This document shows, in pieces, positions 1 to 7,614 of a stretch of 24,747 bases of DNA. Numbering within the stretch: position 1 is the stretch's first letter; every line of letters starts with the position of its first letter. The DNA comes from DATNFP01 sp035606335 (lineage in GTDB: Bacteria > Bacteroidota > Bacteroidia > Chitinophagales > Chitinophagaceae). The DNA is taken from contig DATNFP010000088.1 of assembly GCA_035606335.1 (NCBI GenBank), forward strand, positions 1 to 24,747, in the 5' to 3' direction. The notes below the pieces were generated by a model, which was not told the origin of the DNA, searched no databases, and was given only the letters and a program-made list of their open reading frames with translations. Made by a program: the position numbers and the translations under genes.

Positions 1-87
1 AAAAAATATTGCAAAAATTTAGCGCGTGAGAGAATTTAGAAAGAGAGTGGGGGAAATTAGAGCGAGAAACAGAGCGAGAGCGGAGGG

Positions 88-137
88 AAAAAATGAAAGC
101 GGGAGGGCTTCGCTCCCCGCTCCCGCTTTCATTTTTT
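88..137 (-). terminator. Rho-independent terminator of tRNA-Leu
   Basis: A perfect 18-bp inverted repeat (88-105 against 120-137) encloses a 14-nt loop and begins two bases past the tRNA 3' end at 139. Read on the minus strand it is a GC-rich stem (GAAAGCGGGAG core) ending in a run of T, the form of an intrinsic terminator. The arms also carry A6 and T6 at their outer ends, so it could act on the plus strand too, but no plus-strand gene reads into it. Confidence 0.85.
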
Positions 138-138
138 G

Positions 139-222
139 TGCCCAGGACTGGATTCGAACCAGCACATCCTTGCGAACGCTGCGACCTGAACACAGTGCGT
201 CTACCAATTTCGCCACCTGGGC
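139..222 (-). tRNA. tRNA-Leu (anticodon CAG)
   Basis: Read on the minus strand, the 84-nt segment folds as a class II tRNA. The acceptor stem is GCCCAGG paired with CCTGGGC, with discriminator A. The D-arm contains AAATTGGTAGAC. The anticodon stem CTGTG/CGCAG encloses loop TTCAGGT, so the anticodon is CAG. A long variable arm follows, then a T-arm with loop TTCGAAT. The 3' CCA is not encoded, so it must be added after transcription. The gene stands alone, with its own promoter upstream and a strong hairpin terminator directly downstream. Confidence 0.96.
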
Positions 223-242
223 TTGTTCAGGAACAAGGGATG

Positions 243-274
243 CAAAGATAAGTGCAGTTTTGATAACTAACAAA
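243..274 (-). promoter_or_regulatory. Promoter of tRNA-Leu
   Basis: On the minus strand TTTG (274-271) is followed after exactly 20 bases by TATCTTTG (250-243). This matches the Bacteroidota primary-sigma promoter, TTTG-N17-23-TAnnTTTG. The predicted start near 237 leaves a leader of about 15 nt before the tRNA. That leader is itself a palindrome (222-237, arms CTTGTTC and GAACAAG). Confidence 0.75.
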
Positions 275-288
275 CGATGTAGAACTAA

Positions 289-1284
289 TTATATCACCAT
301 GAGGCTGCAGCCTCTTAGCACTGCATGGTCCATACGACCCAATACCTGGAAAGTACCATCTGGTGCAATGTCTCCTATGTCTTCTGTGGCGATGAATGAA
401 CAGGAATGAATATTAGCAAGATCAATAATATTGAGGCAACCTACCCCACTCTTTTTTACTTCGAGGGGATCGTTTATATCTCGAACCAATACACGCATTG
501 TAGAAGAAGGTGTAAAAATACCATCCTGAAGTGCGTAAGCCTGTGAAAGCAACTCGGTCATGCCGTATTCGGAATGTACCTGCTGCAAATGCCATTGTTG
601 CCTTAGATAATTATGCACTTCTGCTCTTGTCCATTCTTCACGGCGACCTTTCATACCACCTGTCTCCATTACGATGGTATTGCTTAATGACATAGGGTAT
701 GCTTGCGCAAAATCGAGCAATGCAAAGGTGACGCCTAACAACAAAACTTTTTGTCCTTTATTTTCAAGCTCTCGCAATGTGTTTGCCAGCTTTTCCCATT
801 CATCGAGATAGAAGCCATTTGCTGGATGTTTACTTTCTTCCATCAGCACTTTAGCCATGTGTACCAACGAGGCATTTTTGCGCTCAAGGTAAGAGGGTAA
901 TAATGCAAGGATCGCATATTGGTTTGGCTTTCCGTAAAATTGCTCAAAGCCTTTTAATAAAGATTCCCGATAAATTGATTGGTCATAGACAAGATGCCTG
1001 CCTGGAATTTCGCCGGTGGTGCCGCTTGTTTCGAAAACCAAAGCGGGCTTATCCCATGTGCCTGTTTTTATTTTGTGCGTTTTGAAAAATGATATTGGCA
1101 AAAAGGGTATTTGTTCGATTTCTTTTACATCATGGGGGCTGATGTTTAGCGTATCTGTAAACAGCCTGTAAAAAGCATTGTTATTATATTGATACCGGAA
1201 TACAGATAATGCAATATGTTCGAAATTATCAGCGTTAATAGTATTTATAAATTCCTGATTTATTAACTCTACTTTATAAGTCAC
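289..1284 (-). CDS. LuxE-family acyl-protein synthetase / acyltransferase
   Basis: The 331-residue product belongs to the LuxE/PaaK branch of adenylate-forming enzymes, which activate an acyl group as acyl-AMP and pass it to a protein thiol or CoA. The nucleotide-binding loop is ETSGTTGEIPGRH (about residues 85-97) and a second motif SEYGMTELLSQAY lies near 238-250. It ends in the G-R-M-D-H segment typical of the family C-terminus. I chose the GTG at 1284. The upstream ATG at 1404 would add 40 residues that are antisense to the neighbouring lipoprotein signal peptide and do not look like protein. No luciferase or fatty acid reductase genes are nearby, so bioluminescence is not implied. Related genes occur singly in Bacteroidota and the substrate is unknown. 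It ends 15 bp from the tRNA promoter and is divergent from the next gene. Confidence 0.82.
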   Translation of the reverse strand: MTYKVELINQEFINTINADNFEHIALSVFRYQYNNNAFYRLFTDTLNISPHDVKEIEQIPFLPISFFKTHKIKTGTWDKPALVFETSGTTGEIPGRHLVYDQSIYRESLLKGFEQFYGKPNQYAILALLPSYLERKNASLVHMAKVLMEESKHPANGFYLDEWEKLANTLRELENKGQKVLLLGVTFALLDFAQAYPMSLSNTIVMETGGMKGRREEWTRAEVHNYLRQQWHLQQVHSEYGMTELLSQAYALQDGIFTPSSTMRVLVRDINDPLEVKKSGVGCLNIIDLANIHSCSFIATEDIGDIAPDGTFQVLGRMDHAVLRGCSLMVI

Positions 1285-1290
1285 TTTAGC

Positions 1291-1298
1291 TAACTTTG
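1291..1298 (+). promoter_or_regulatory. Promoter -7 box, possibly giving a leaderless mRNA
   Basis: TAACTTTG fits the TAnnTTTG consensus and ends only 5 bases before the ATG at 1304. A start point at the usual distance would fall on or next to that ATG. No clear TTG element lies about 20 bp upstream, so the promoter is only half supported. Confidence 0.4.
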
Positions 1299-1303
1299 GT
1301 AAT

Positions 1304-1786
1304 ATGAAAAAATATGCCGGTATCTGGGTGTTGGCAGTAGTCACAATAATTTTTGTGCTACCTACAGCCTGCACTAAAAATAATGTATCCCCAGTGCCAT
1401 CCATATATTATCTGAATATGTATCCAGATTCGATAATGGCAGGATCGAGCAAAGATACTGTGAATATACAATTTCACCTGCAGGATGGCGATGCCGACCT
1501 TGGGAATGACCCTAACAGCACCAACTATGATCTTTATATAAAAGACAGCCGCTATGATACCTTCCAGGGATATTTTTTCCCGCCGATAGCATCGCAGGTA
1601 GAAGATCCTAAAAAGGGGCTGGAAGGAATATGCACTTTCCAAATGCTTGCGGCACTGATCATACCACGCCAGGATTCGATACATATAAAACAAGGCGATA
1701 CTGCCAGCTTCGAACTATATATTACGGACAGAGCAGGCCACAAAAGCAATCATATAACAACACCCAAGCTGTATATAAAGCCATAG
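1304..1786 (+). CDS. Small lipoprotein, function unknown
   Basis: This 160-residue protein starts with a short basic and hydrophobic signal segment (about residues 1-22) ending in VLPTAC. The cysteine at 23 would be the lipidated residue. The lipobox is not ideal, because proline sits at -3. The mature part is rich in D, S, T and Y, with a stretch near 60-70 (QDGDADLGNDPNS) that resembles Ca-binding-like acidic loops of surface proteins. No enzyme motif is visible. It is likely anchored in the cell envelope. It is divergent from the LuxE-like gene with about 20 bp between the starts, and convergent with the PAS gene 13 bp downstream. Confidence 0.7.
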   Translation: MKKYAGIWVLAVVTIIFVLPTACTKNNVSPVPSIYYLNMYPDSIMAGSSKDTVNIQFHLQDGDADLGNDPNSTNYDLYIKDSRYDTFQGYFFPPIASQVEDPKKGLEGICTFQMLAALIIPRQDSIHIKQGDTASFELYITDRAGHKSNHITTPKLYIKP

Positions 1787-1799
1787 CAATCTATCAGCA

Positions 1800-3176
1800 T
1801 TATACAGTTGCTGTATTAGTATTGTTTACGATCTCCTTTATTACATCATCAAGATAATTTGTAGTGGTCCTGATGCCATCCAGTATTTCTTTATTAACGG
1901 GATCGGCAGGATCATCGTAATTGAAGAGCTGGACGAGACCCAATATATTAGCGACTGGGCCTCTCACTTTATGCGATTGAAGCCACGCTATTTCCATCAG
2001 CTTTTTGTTTTGTGCCTGTATCTGTATGGCTTGCTCTTTTTCTTCGGTTATATCTCTGAAATAAACAGCCAGTCCATCTTTTGTGGGATAGGCATTTACT
2101 AAAAACCATTTTTGCAATTGTGGGAAATAATCTTCGAAATGAACACTTACCTGGTCCTCAATGGCCTTGTGGAGCTCTCGGTAAAATTGCAGATCGATAA
2201 CAGAAGGGAAGTTTTGCCAAATGTTCTTACCGATAATATTTTCTCTGCGGCGCCGTAATAGTATTTCTGATTCTTTGTTGATATAGGTGAATTCCCAGTT
2301 GGCATTTACCGCAAAGAAGCCATCGGTAATACTTTCAAGAATAGTTTCGATCTCGCTTACATTCAGTTTCAATTGCTCTTCCACCATTCGCAGGCGTGTA
2401 ATATCAACTGCAATGCCATTAATGACGTCAGCTTGTCCCATTCGTCCCTGTTGCAGCACAGCCTGGTTGTGAATGTACTTCAGTGTACCATCCTTATGAA
2501 AAATACGATATTCAAAAGAAGCCTTGCCATCTGCCAAAACATTATCCATTGCTTTTCTTACCAGCTTTCTGTCTTCCGGGTGGATAATATCGAATAGTAT
2601 CTTATTATCCCCTATCAGCTCTGTAGGTTTGTGACCATACACATTCACGCAAGCAGTGTTGATATAAAGAATCTCGAAATTATCTGCCCTGCACGACCAT
2701 ATTACTTCATTTACAGAAGCAAGAATATCATCGAGGCGTTTCTTCTGAACTTTTACAAGCTGATTGAGCTCTTCATTTCTTTGCTCTATTATGACCTTGT
2801 TGTTAATATCCATTGCAAGCATCACCCGTGCCATCTTGCCACCAAACCTCGTTGCATGCGAATAAACCTGTGCAAAAAAGGCTTCTCCATTCTTTTTCAC
2901 ATGTCTGCGCCTGCCACTATCGTAAAAGCTATTTAATGTGGGCATTTTTACAATCTCGAGCAATGTAGATATATCATGCTTAGGACGGAGATCGTGCACC
3001 GCCATGCGCAGAAATTCCTCATTGCTATAACCGTAAAAATGTATTGCCGCAGCATTCACGGCTAAAAATTTCAGCGTAATGCAATCATAGACCCACATGG
3101 GGATGGGGCTCTCCTCAAACAATTTTTTATAGTCTGCCTGAGCATTATCAAAATCGTAATAAACCTGCTTTCTCAC
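1800..3176 (-). CDS. Triple-PAS sensor with HisKA-like domain but no ATPase domain
   Basis: The 458-residue cytoplasmic protein carries three PAS sensory domains at about residues 12-125, 150-265 and 275-385. Each opens with a typical LFEESP, LDDILASVN or ETILESITDG segment, and the second and third end in DIT motifs. A dimerisation and phosphoacceptor helix follows, with H-box WLQSHKVRGPVANILGL and candidate phosphoacceptor His402. The protein ends at 458, so no HATPase_c domain (N, G1 and G2 boxes) exists. The stop is a clean TAA and the downstream DNA is another gene's end, so a frameshifted ATPase domain is not hidden there. It has no membrane segment. The start is GTG at 3176. It could be a phosphotransfer partner of another kinase, or a dimeric sensor that no longer signals by phosphate. 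Confidence 0.85.
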   Translation of the reverse strand: MRKQVYYDFDNAQADYKKLFEESPIPMWVYDCITLKFLAVNAAAIHFYGYSNEEFLRMAVHDLRPKHDISTLLEIVKMPTLNSFYDSGRRRHVKKNGEAFFAQVYSHATRFGGKMARVMLAMDINNKVIIEQRNEELNQLVKVQKKRLDDILASVNEVIWSCRADNFEILYINTACVNVYGHKPTELIGDNKILFDIIHPEDRKLVRKAMDNVLADGKASFEYRIFHKDGTLKYIHNQAVLQQGRMGQADVINGIAVDITRLRMVEEQLKLNVSEIETILESITDGFFAVNANWEFTYINKESEILLRRRRENIIGKNIWQNFPSVIDLQFYRELHKAIEDQVSVHFEDYFPQLQKWFLVNAYPTKDGLAVYFRDITEEKEQAIQIQAQNKKLMEIAWLQSHKVRGPVANILGLVQLFNYDDPADPVNKEILDGIRTTTNYLDDVIKEIVNNTNTATV

Positions 3177-3276
3177 AATTACAAAAAAATTTCCTCGTTA
3201 CCTTTCTATTTAGAAATTAACGTCAATTTAAATGAATTAAAAGCGGTCATTAGATTTGCGGTTGTCAATAACAAAT

Positions 3277-3311
3277 CAATAATAAATTAAATTTAATTAT
3301 ATTTATTATTG
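3277..3311. repeat. AT-rich inverted repeat between two minus-strand genes
   Basis: An 11-bp perfect dyad (3277-3287 against 3301-3311, arm CAATAATAAAT) encloses 13 bases. It lies between the end of the protease gene and the start of the PAS gene. It is too AT-rich for a strong terminator and could equally be a binding site. Nearby on the plus strand, 3251-3258 reads TAGATTTG, but no plus-strand gene follows it. Confidence 0.35.
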
Positions 3312-3366
3312 ACGCAAGAACATCGTGTAATAAAGAAATTGATGTTAATAATTTTTTGTGGGCAAC

Positions 3367-5127
3367 CTATTTTACTAACATGATCTTATGTGTATAAACA
3401 TAGTTGTTGGCACTAATGCGAACAAGGTAAAGACCTGTAGGTTTATTGCTCAGATCCAGCTTGTATTGTCCCGAATTAACACTCTGAAGATCTAATTGCA
3501 AACACTCAACGCCAATGGTATTCAGCACATCAATTTTAACCTCAGTGGGGTGATCAAAATTTAAGTTGACGTAGGCAATACCATTGGTGGGATTGGGAAA
3601 GACCGATATTGTATTAATGCTTTTTTTCTGAGTATTGACATAGGTGGTACCGCATGAAATTGCATCCAAAACAGTATCGCCCAGGTTATCCGGATCCAGC
3701 CAATCTTTAAGACGGGTTGCGGAACTCGATGGGCTTTCGAATGTATATAGCCAATTGAGATAAAATTTGCTATACTCCGCATAGTCGGCCATAACATCAC
3801 CGTTAGCATTCTTGGTTAAACAAACAGGTGAAAAAACAAAGCCTCCGCTTAAATCACCTATTAATCGTCCGTTGGGATCGAACAAACCACCGCCGGAAGA
3901 ACCTTCTTCTGTGCCGCCGGTTGCCCAATTGACTTCCCAGTGCGAATCTATTTCTCCATTATTAAAATTTCCCAATGGTGAAACAGTTTGAGAAAGAGCA
4001 ACCTTCATTACATCGCCGGACGGGTGATGAAAACTGACACACTGGGCAGTGGGTATATCGCCTGTCCTATCCCATCCTACAGCATAGGCGCCGTAGGTAG
4101 CTGGAATAGCAGAGAGTAGCTGAAGCAAAATAAAATCGCCGGCAATTTTGTCTGAAGAGCTATCGTATGAAGACCTTGCCTTAAAAGTTCCACCTGTTAT
4201 CGTTTGTGAATAGTCCGGTTGCGGGCCGGTATATTTACAATCGGGAGTTTCGTAATTAAAATAAAATACCCAATTGCGGAAAGTAGTATTAGATGTGCTA
4301 TTAGTAGGCTCCACGTGACTTGCCGTAAGCATATAAGGAGTACAATCCTGCCTTGTGTTATTTACAATTATGCCGCTTGCGCCATACACAAATCCTCCTG
4401 AAACATACTCAATCTTTACCGTGGCCTTTCTCTGTGCTGCAAAGGTAGTACCCTCACAAATTGCATTTACTTCACACGGAGAAGATGAGTCGTAATCTAA
4501 AATTGGCTTTCTTGCAGCACTTAATAAACCTCCCCGATCAGCATATTTATCCAAGTATTTTACAGACCTATAAAAAACCGCAGCGTCATTTATGTGCAAT
4601 GCGATAGCTGAAGGGTCTACGTCAGCATCAAGGTCGAGCTCCAGGTTTACTACTTCACCCTGAACTTTTTCATTTGCCCATTGTCCATCTTCGGGGACTT
4701 CGGCAGAAGTATAGGCCCCTAATACTTGCTTTTCATTTTCATTGTACAAATAATATTTTACCCCACCAGGTAAATGGATCTTATCGTAATAAATACCAAT
4801 TGCAGCAGAATTAGGTATTTTAACCTGGGCCTTCCAAACTTTCCGGCCGTCATTTAATGTTGTCATTACTCCTGAGCCGGGATAGCTAATATCAGCAGGC
4901 ATTAAAGCACCGATACGAAATAAGTGATTAGGCTTATTTATGACTTTACTATCTTCTGCTACCAGGGCTTGTATGTTTGGAGATGGTAATGTTTCCTGTG
5001 GTATATATTGGCGGGCACTAATATTGCCGATTTCAGAGAAGCTTAATGGGATGCCACCCTCATTGATTTGGGCATTTGCAGCTATAGAAAATAAAAACAA
5101 GATAGAAATCGTAAACAGCTCCTTCAT
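3367..5127 (-). CDS. Secreted lysyl-endopeptidase-like serine protease with T9SS sorting domain
   Basis: The 586-residue protein starts with a signal peptide (about 1-20, ending NAQ). A proregion-like N-terminal domain covers about 20-200, and a chymotrypsin-fold protease domain covers about 215-490. The catalytic triad can be read as His271 in LTASHVEP, Asp331 in AGDFILLQL and Ser411 in EEGSSGGGLFD. Cys218 and Cys224 (PCEVNAIC) and later cysteines suggest disulfides, as in Achromobacter lysyl endopeptidase. The last 80 residues (from about 505, NTISVFPNPTNG) form a type A type IX secretion C-terminal domain, so the enzyme should cross the outer membrane and be released or attached to the surface. 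Substrate preference cannot be fixed from the sequence. No neighbour is functionally linked, and it appears to be transcribed alone. Confidence 0.88.
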   Translation of the reverse strand: MKELFTISILFLFSIAANAQINEGGIPLSFSEIGNISARQYIPQETLPSPNIQALVAEDSKVINKPNHLFRIGALMPADISYPGSGVMTTLNDGRKVWKAQVKIPNSAAIGIYYDKIHLPGGVKYYLYNENEKQVLGAYTSAEVPEDGQWANEKVQGEVVNLELDLDADVDPSAIALHINDAAVFYRSVKYLDKYADRGGLLSAARKPILDYDSSSPCEVNAICEGTTFAAQRKATVKIEYVSGGFVYGASGIIVNNTRQDCTPYMLTASHVEPTNSTSNTTFRNWVFYFNYETPDCKYTGPQPDYSQTITGGTFKARSSYDSSSDKIAGDFILLQLLSAIPATYGAYAVGWDRTGDIPTAQCVSFHHPSGDVMKVALSQTVSPLGNFNNGEIDSHWEVNWATGGTEEGSSGGGLFDPNGRLIGDLSGGFVFSPVCLTKNANGDVMADYAEYSKFYLNWLYTFESPSSSATRLKDWLDPDNLGDTVLDAISCGTTYVNTQKKSINTISVFPNPTNGIAYVNLNFDHPTEVKIDVLNTIGVECLQLDLQSVNSGQYKLDLSNKPTGLYLVRISANNYVYTHKIMLVK

Positions 5128-5231
5128 GGTTCATTATTGATCGTATTAAAGTTATGATATTTTCCTGCACTACCTTATTTGCAATTAGAACGATAAAAAT
5201 ATTGTTCCATCAAATATGCTCAAAAAAATAA

Positions 5232-5263
5232 TTTGCGTAACTGAAAGGTTTCACATAAATTTG
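5232..5263 (+). promoter_or_regulatory. Promoter of the ArsR-AHSA1 operon
   Basis: TTTG (5232-5235), a 20-bp spacer and TAAATTTG (5256-5263) match the Bacteroidota promoter exactly. The predicted start near 5269 leaves about 27 nt before the ATG at 5297. The promoter is interleaved with the duplicated operator described separately. Confidence 0.8.
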
Positions 5264-5285
5264 TAACCGAAAGGTTTCAGATAAA
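5237..5285 (+). promoter_or_regulatory. Duplicated operator for the ArsR repressor
   Basis: Two 23-bp direct copies lie at 5237-5259 and 5263-5285. They match at 21 of 23 positions and are spaced 26 bp start to start. Each centres on TGAAAGGTTTCA or CGAAAGGTTTCA, a dyad of GAAA and TTTC around GG, the form expected for a dimeric winged-helix repressor. Copy 1 occupies the promoter spacer and the start of the -7 box. Copy 2 begins on the last base of the -7 box and covers the predicted transcription start. Binding would block RNA polymerase and give autorepression. This is inferred from position and symmetry. Confidence 0.75.
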
Positions 5286-5296
5286 AACCTTAAATA

Positions 5297-5629
5297 ATGA
5301 GAAGAGATGTATTCCAGGCAATAGCCGATCCGACAAGAAGAGAAATAATTAATCTGATCGCGCATCAATCGCTTAATCTTAATGCTGTTGCAGACAATTT
5401 TACCATCAGCAGACCTGCAGTATCCAAACACATAAAAATACTCACTGAATGCGGGCTCATTGTTATTACACAACAAGGCAGAGACCGCTATTGCACAGCC
5501 AATTATAAAAAACTTGGAGAAGTATCGGATTGGGTGAATCAATACAAGACATTCTGGACAAGCAAGCTGGATGCGCTTGAAAGATTCCTTGATTCAGAAC
5601 AGAAGAAACGGACCAGAAAACGTAAATAA
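5297..5629 (+). CDS. ArsR-family winged-helix transcriptional repressor
   Basis: This 110-residue DNA-binding protein opens with FQAIADPTRREIINLI, the family hallmark, and has a helix-turn-helix at about residues 27-55 (LNAVADNFTISRPAVSKHIKIL), then a wing containing GRDRYC. The C-terminal helix is strongly basic. No CxC metal site is seen, so it is unlikely to be a metal sensor. It belongs to the subgroup that is habitually encoded next to AHSA1/SRPBCC proteins, as it is here, with the partner 21 bp downstream. It very likely controls its own operon through the doubled operator just upstream. The signal it senses is unknown. Confidence 0.92.
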   Translation: MRRDVFQAIADPTRREIINLIAHQSLNLNAVADNFTISRPAVSKHIKILTECGLIVITQQGRDRYCTANYKKLGEVSDWVNQYKTFWTSKLDALERFLDSEQKKRTRKRK

Positions 5630-5650
5630 TCACTAATAAAAACAAGAACA

Positions 5651-6085
5651 ATGCAAGCAAAGACAGAACCAATAATTGTAGAAAGAGTATTTAATGCTCC
5701 AATTGCCAGAGTATGGCAAGCCATTACAGATAAAGACAAAATGAAAGAATGGTATTTTAATATCGATGCATTTGAACCAAAAGTGGGATTCAAGTTCCAA
5801 TTCATCGGTGGCAGCGATAGTAAAAAATATACACATCTGTGTGAGATAACAGAAGTGATACCCGAGAAAAAACTCACTTATAGCTGGCGATACAAAGATT
5901 ATGAGGGAAATTCCTCAGTGACATTTGAACTATTTGCTGATGGCGATAAGACAAGACTTAAATTAACACATACTGGCCTTGAAACATTTCCGCAGGACAC
6001 GCCTGACTTTGCAAGAAAGAGCTTTGCAGCAGGCTGGGACTATATTGTTAACACGTCTCTGAAAAATTACCTTGAAAAAATGTGA
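5651..6085 (+). CDS. SRPBCC / AHSA1 domain protein
   Basis: The 144-residue protein matches the AHSA1-type START-like fold. It has an N-terminal strand and helix with IIVERVFNAPIARVWQAITD, a middle KMKEWYFNIDAFEPKVGFKFQF and a C-terminal helix GWDYIVNTSLKNYLEKM. Such proteins form a deep hydrophobic cavity for small ligands. When paired with an ArsR gene they are thought to bind or handle a hydrophobic compound, but the ligand is not known. It is cytoplasmic, with no signal or membrane segment. It is the second gene of a two-gene operon with the repressor. Confidence 0.9.
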   Translation: MQAKTEPIIVERVFNAPIARVWQAITDKDKMKEWYFNIDAFEPKVGFKFQFIGGSDSKKYTHLCEITEVIPEKKLTYSWRYKDYEGNSSVTFELFADGDKTRLKLTHTGLETFPQDTPDFARKSFAAGWDYIVNTSLKNYLEKM

Positions 6086-6254
6086 GAGTGTAGTGTGTTA
6101 TTGTTTTATTTTTAATTTTTCCATTAGTAAAAATAAGTAGTGTCCTCTCATCTTTCTTCTGCGAAGTAACAGATTTAGGTGGGAGGCTTTCTTTGCACAG
6201 CTTAGTTCCTTTCTTTTTATATTATTATTACTTTTAGCATACCAATCCCAAAAT

Positions 6255-7532
6255 ATGCTATCAGAAATTCTAAAGGCAATACCACCTGAAGTAATTAAAT
6301 TTCTGCTGGTTGCCATATTTTCTCTCCTCATTGGCCTGGAACAACGCAGGCACATTGCTAATCTTGCTTTTGAGAGTGTGTTTGGTACCGACCGCACATT
6401 TACACTGATAGGTATCCTGGGGTTTGTTCTTTATGTGATAAGTCCGCAAAATTTTATTCCCTTTCTGTGCGGGGGTGCTGCTATTGCCATTTATCTCGGA
6501 ATATACTACCTCGAAAAGATAAGGTTACATCAAAAATTCGGATTTACATCTCTTGTCACGGCATTGATCACGTACTGCCTTGCACCGCTGATCTATACAC
6601 AGCATTTATGGCTGGTGCTGCTGATAGTAGTAGTGGTGCTGGTAATTACAGAGATCAAGGAAACACTTTTTGAGTTTACACAAAAATTCGATCATAGCGA
6701 ATTTATTACGCTGGCTAAATTTCTGATCATTGCCGGTGTGATACTGCCTTTACTCCCTGACAAACCTATATCGCCCGATATTACCATCACACCCTATAAG
6801 TTCTGGCTTGGTATCGTTGCAGTATCAGGCATTTCTTATTTCAGCTACTTGCTTAAAAAATTTGTGTTTCCTGATTCTGGCATTATTCTCACAGGTATAT
6901 TAGGAGGATTGTATAGTAGTACAGCCACAACAATAATTCTTGCAAAAAAGAGTAAAGAAAACCCTTCGGACAATAAGGAAGTCCCGGCCATAATGCTTGC
7001 GACCACAATGATGTACCTGCGCATATTGCTGCTCGCGTTTTTCTTTGATAAGGATATAGCAATACGCCTTCTCCCATCGTTTGCCATTTTTATTGTTGGC
7101 TCAGCACTTATTGCTATTTATTTCTTAAAATTCAGGAAACATATCGTAGTTGCACCCGATAACGAAAAGAGCGTTAAAGCGGGCAGCAACCCATTGGAAT
7201 TTAAAACGGCATTGCTGTTTGCTGTCTTATTTATATTCTTTGCCTTCGCAACGGCTTTTGTAAAAAACCATTATGGCACAAAGGGGATCAATGTTCTCGC
7301 ATTTATAGTAGGAGTAACAGATATAGACCCCTTCATTATCAACCTTTTCCAGAGCAAATGGAGTGCCGCGGCAGACGCAATGATCGTTACCGCTGTACTA
7401 AATGCCATATCCAGCAACAATTTGCTAAAAATGATATATGCGACCGTATTTTGTGAAAAAGCCCTTAGGAAACAACTAATTGCAGCATTTAGTATTTTAA
7501 TAATATTAGGGCTGGTGATGGCTTACATTTAA
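6255..7532 (+). CDS. MgtC/SapB family membrane protein with DUF4010
   Basis: The 425-residue integral inner-membrane protein has about a dozen hydrophobic helices. The N-terminal third (about 10-140) is MgtC/SapB-like and includes LLIGLEQRRH and GTDRTFTLIGILGF. The C-terminal part (about 175-420) is DUF4010, with GLYSSTATTIILAKKS and GVTDIDPFIINLFQS. MgtC-type proteins are linked to magnesium limitation and to modulation of other membrane machines, but the role of DUF4010 fusions is not established. The start at 6255 follows a 169-bp region with no gene. No magnesium riboswitch is evident there. A TTTCTTTG sequence at 6188-6195 is a seven-of-eight match to a -7 box. Confidence 0.88.
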   Translation: MLSEILKAIPPEVIKFLLVAIFSLLIGLEQRRHIANLAFESVFGTDRTFTLIGILGFVLYVISPQNFIPFLCGGAAIAIYLGIYYLEKIRLHQKFGFTSLVTALITYCLAPLIYTQHLWLVLLIVVVVLVITEIKETLFEFTQKFDHSEFITLAKFLIIAGVILPLLPDKPISPDITITPYKFWLGIVAVSGISYFSYLLKKFVFPDSGIILTGILGGLYSSTATTIILAKKSKENPSDNKEVPAIMLATTMMYLRILLLAFFFDKDIAIRLLPSFAIFIVGSALIAIYFLKFRKHIVVAPDNEKSVKAGSNPLEFKTALLFAVLFIFFAFATAFVKNHYGTKGINVLAFIVGVTDIDPFIINLFQSKWSAAADAMIVTAVLNAISSNNLLKMIYATVFCEKALRKQLIAAFSILIILGLVMAYI

Positions 7533-7614
7533 ATAACAGGCCCACTTTTACTATTTATCGATAATTTAATATAAAAAGACGACCTTTAGGTACACAAAAA
7601 CGAAAAATTAAAGT

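Noticed and set aside
26..409. Plus-strand open frame over the tRNA
   Set aside because: It crosses the terminator, the tRNA and its promoter, and runs antisense into the LuxE-like gene.
1285..1404. Upstream ATG extension of the LuxE-like gene
   Set aside because: The added 40 residues are antisense to the lipoprotein signal peptide and lack family character; GTG 1284 is preferred.
3251..3258. TAGATTTG as a plus-strand promoter
   Set aside because: No upstream TTG at the right spacing and no plus-strand gene follows; it would only give antisense to the protease gene.
5262..5268. TGTAACC motif as a second ECF promoter
   Set aside because: After 16 bases no ATCTAA follows; the match is part of the ArsR operator copy.
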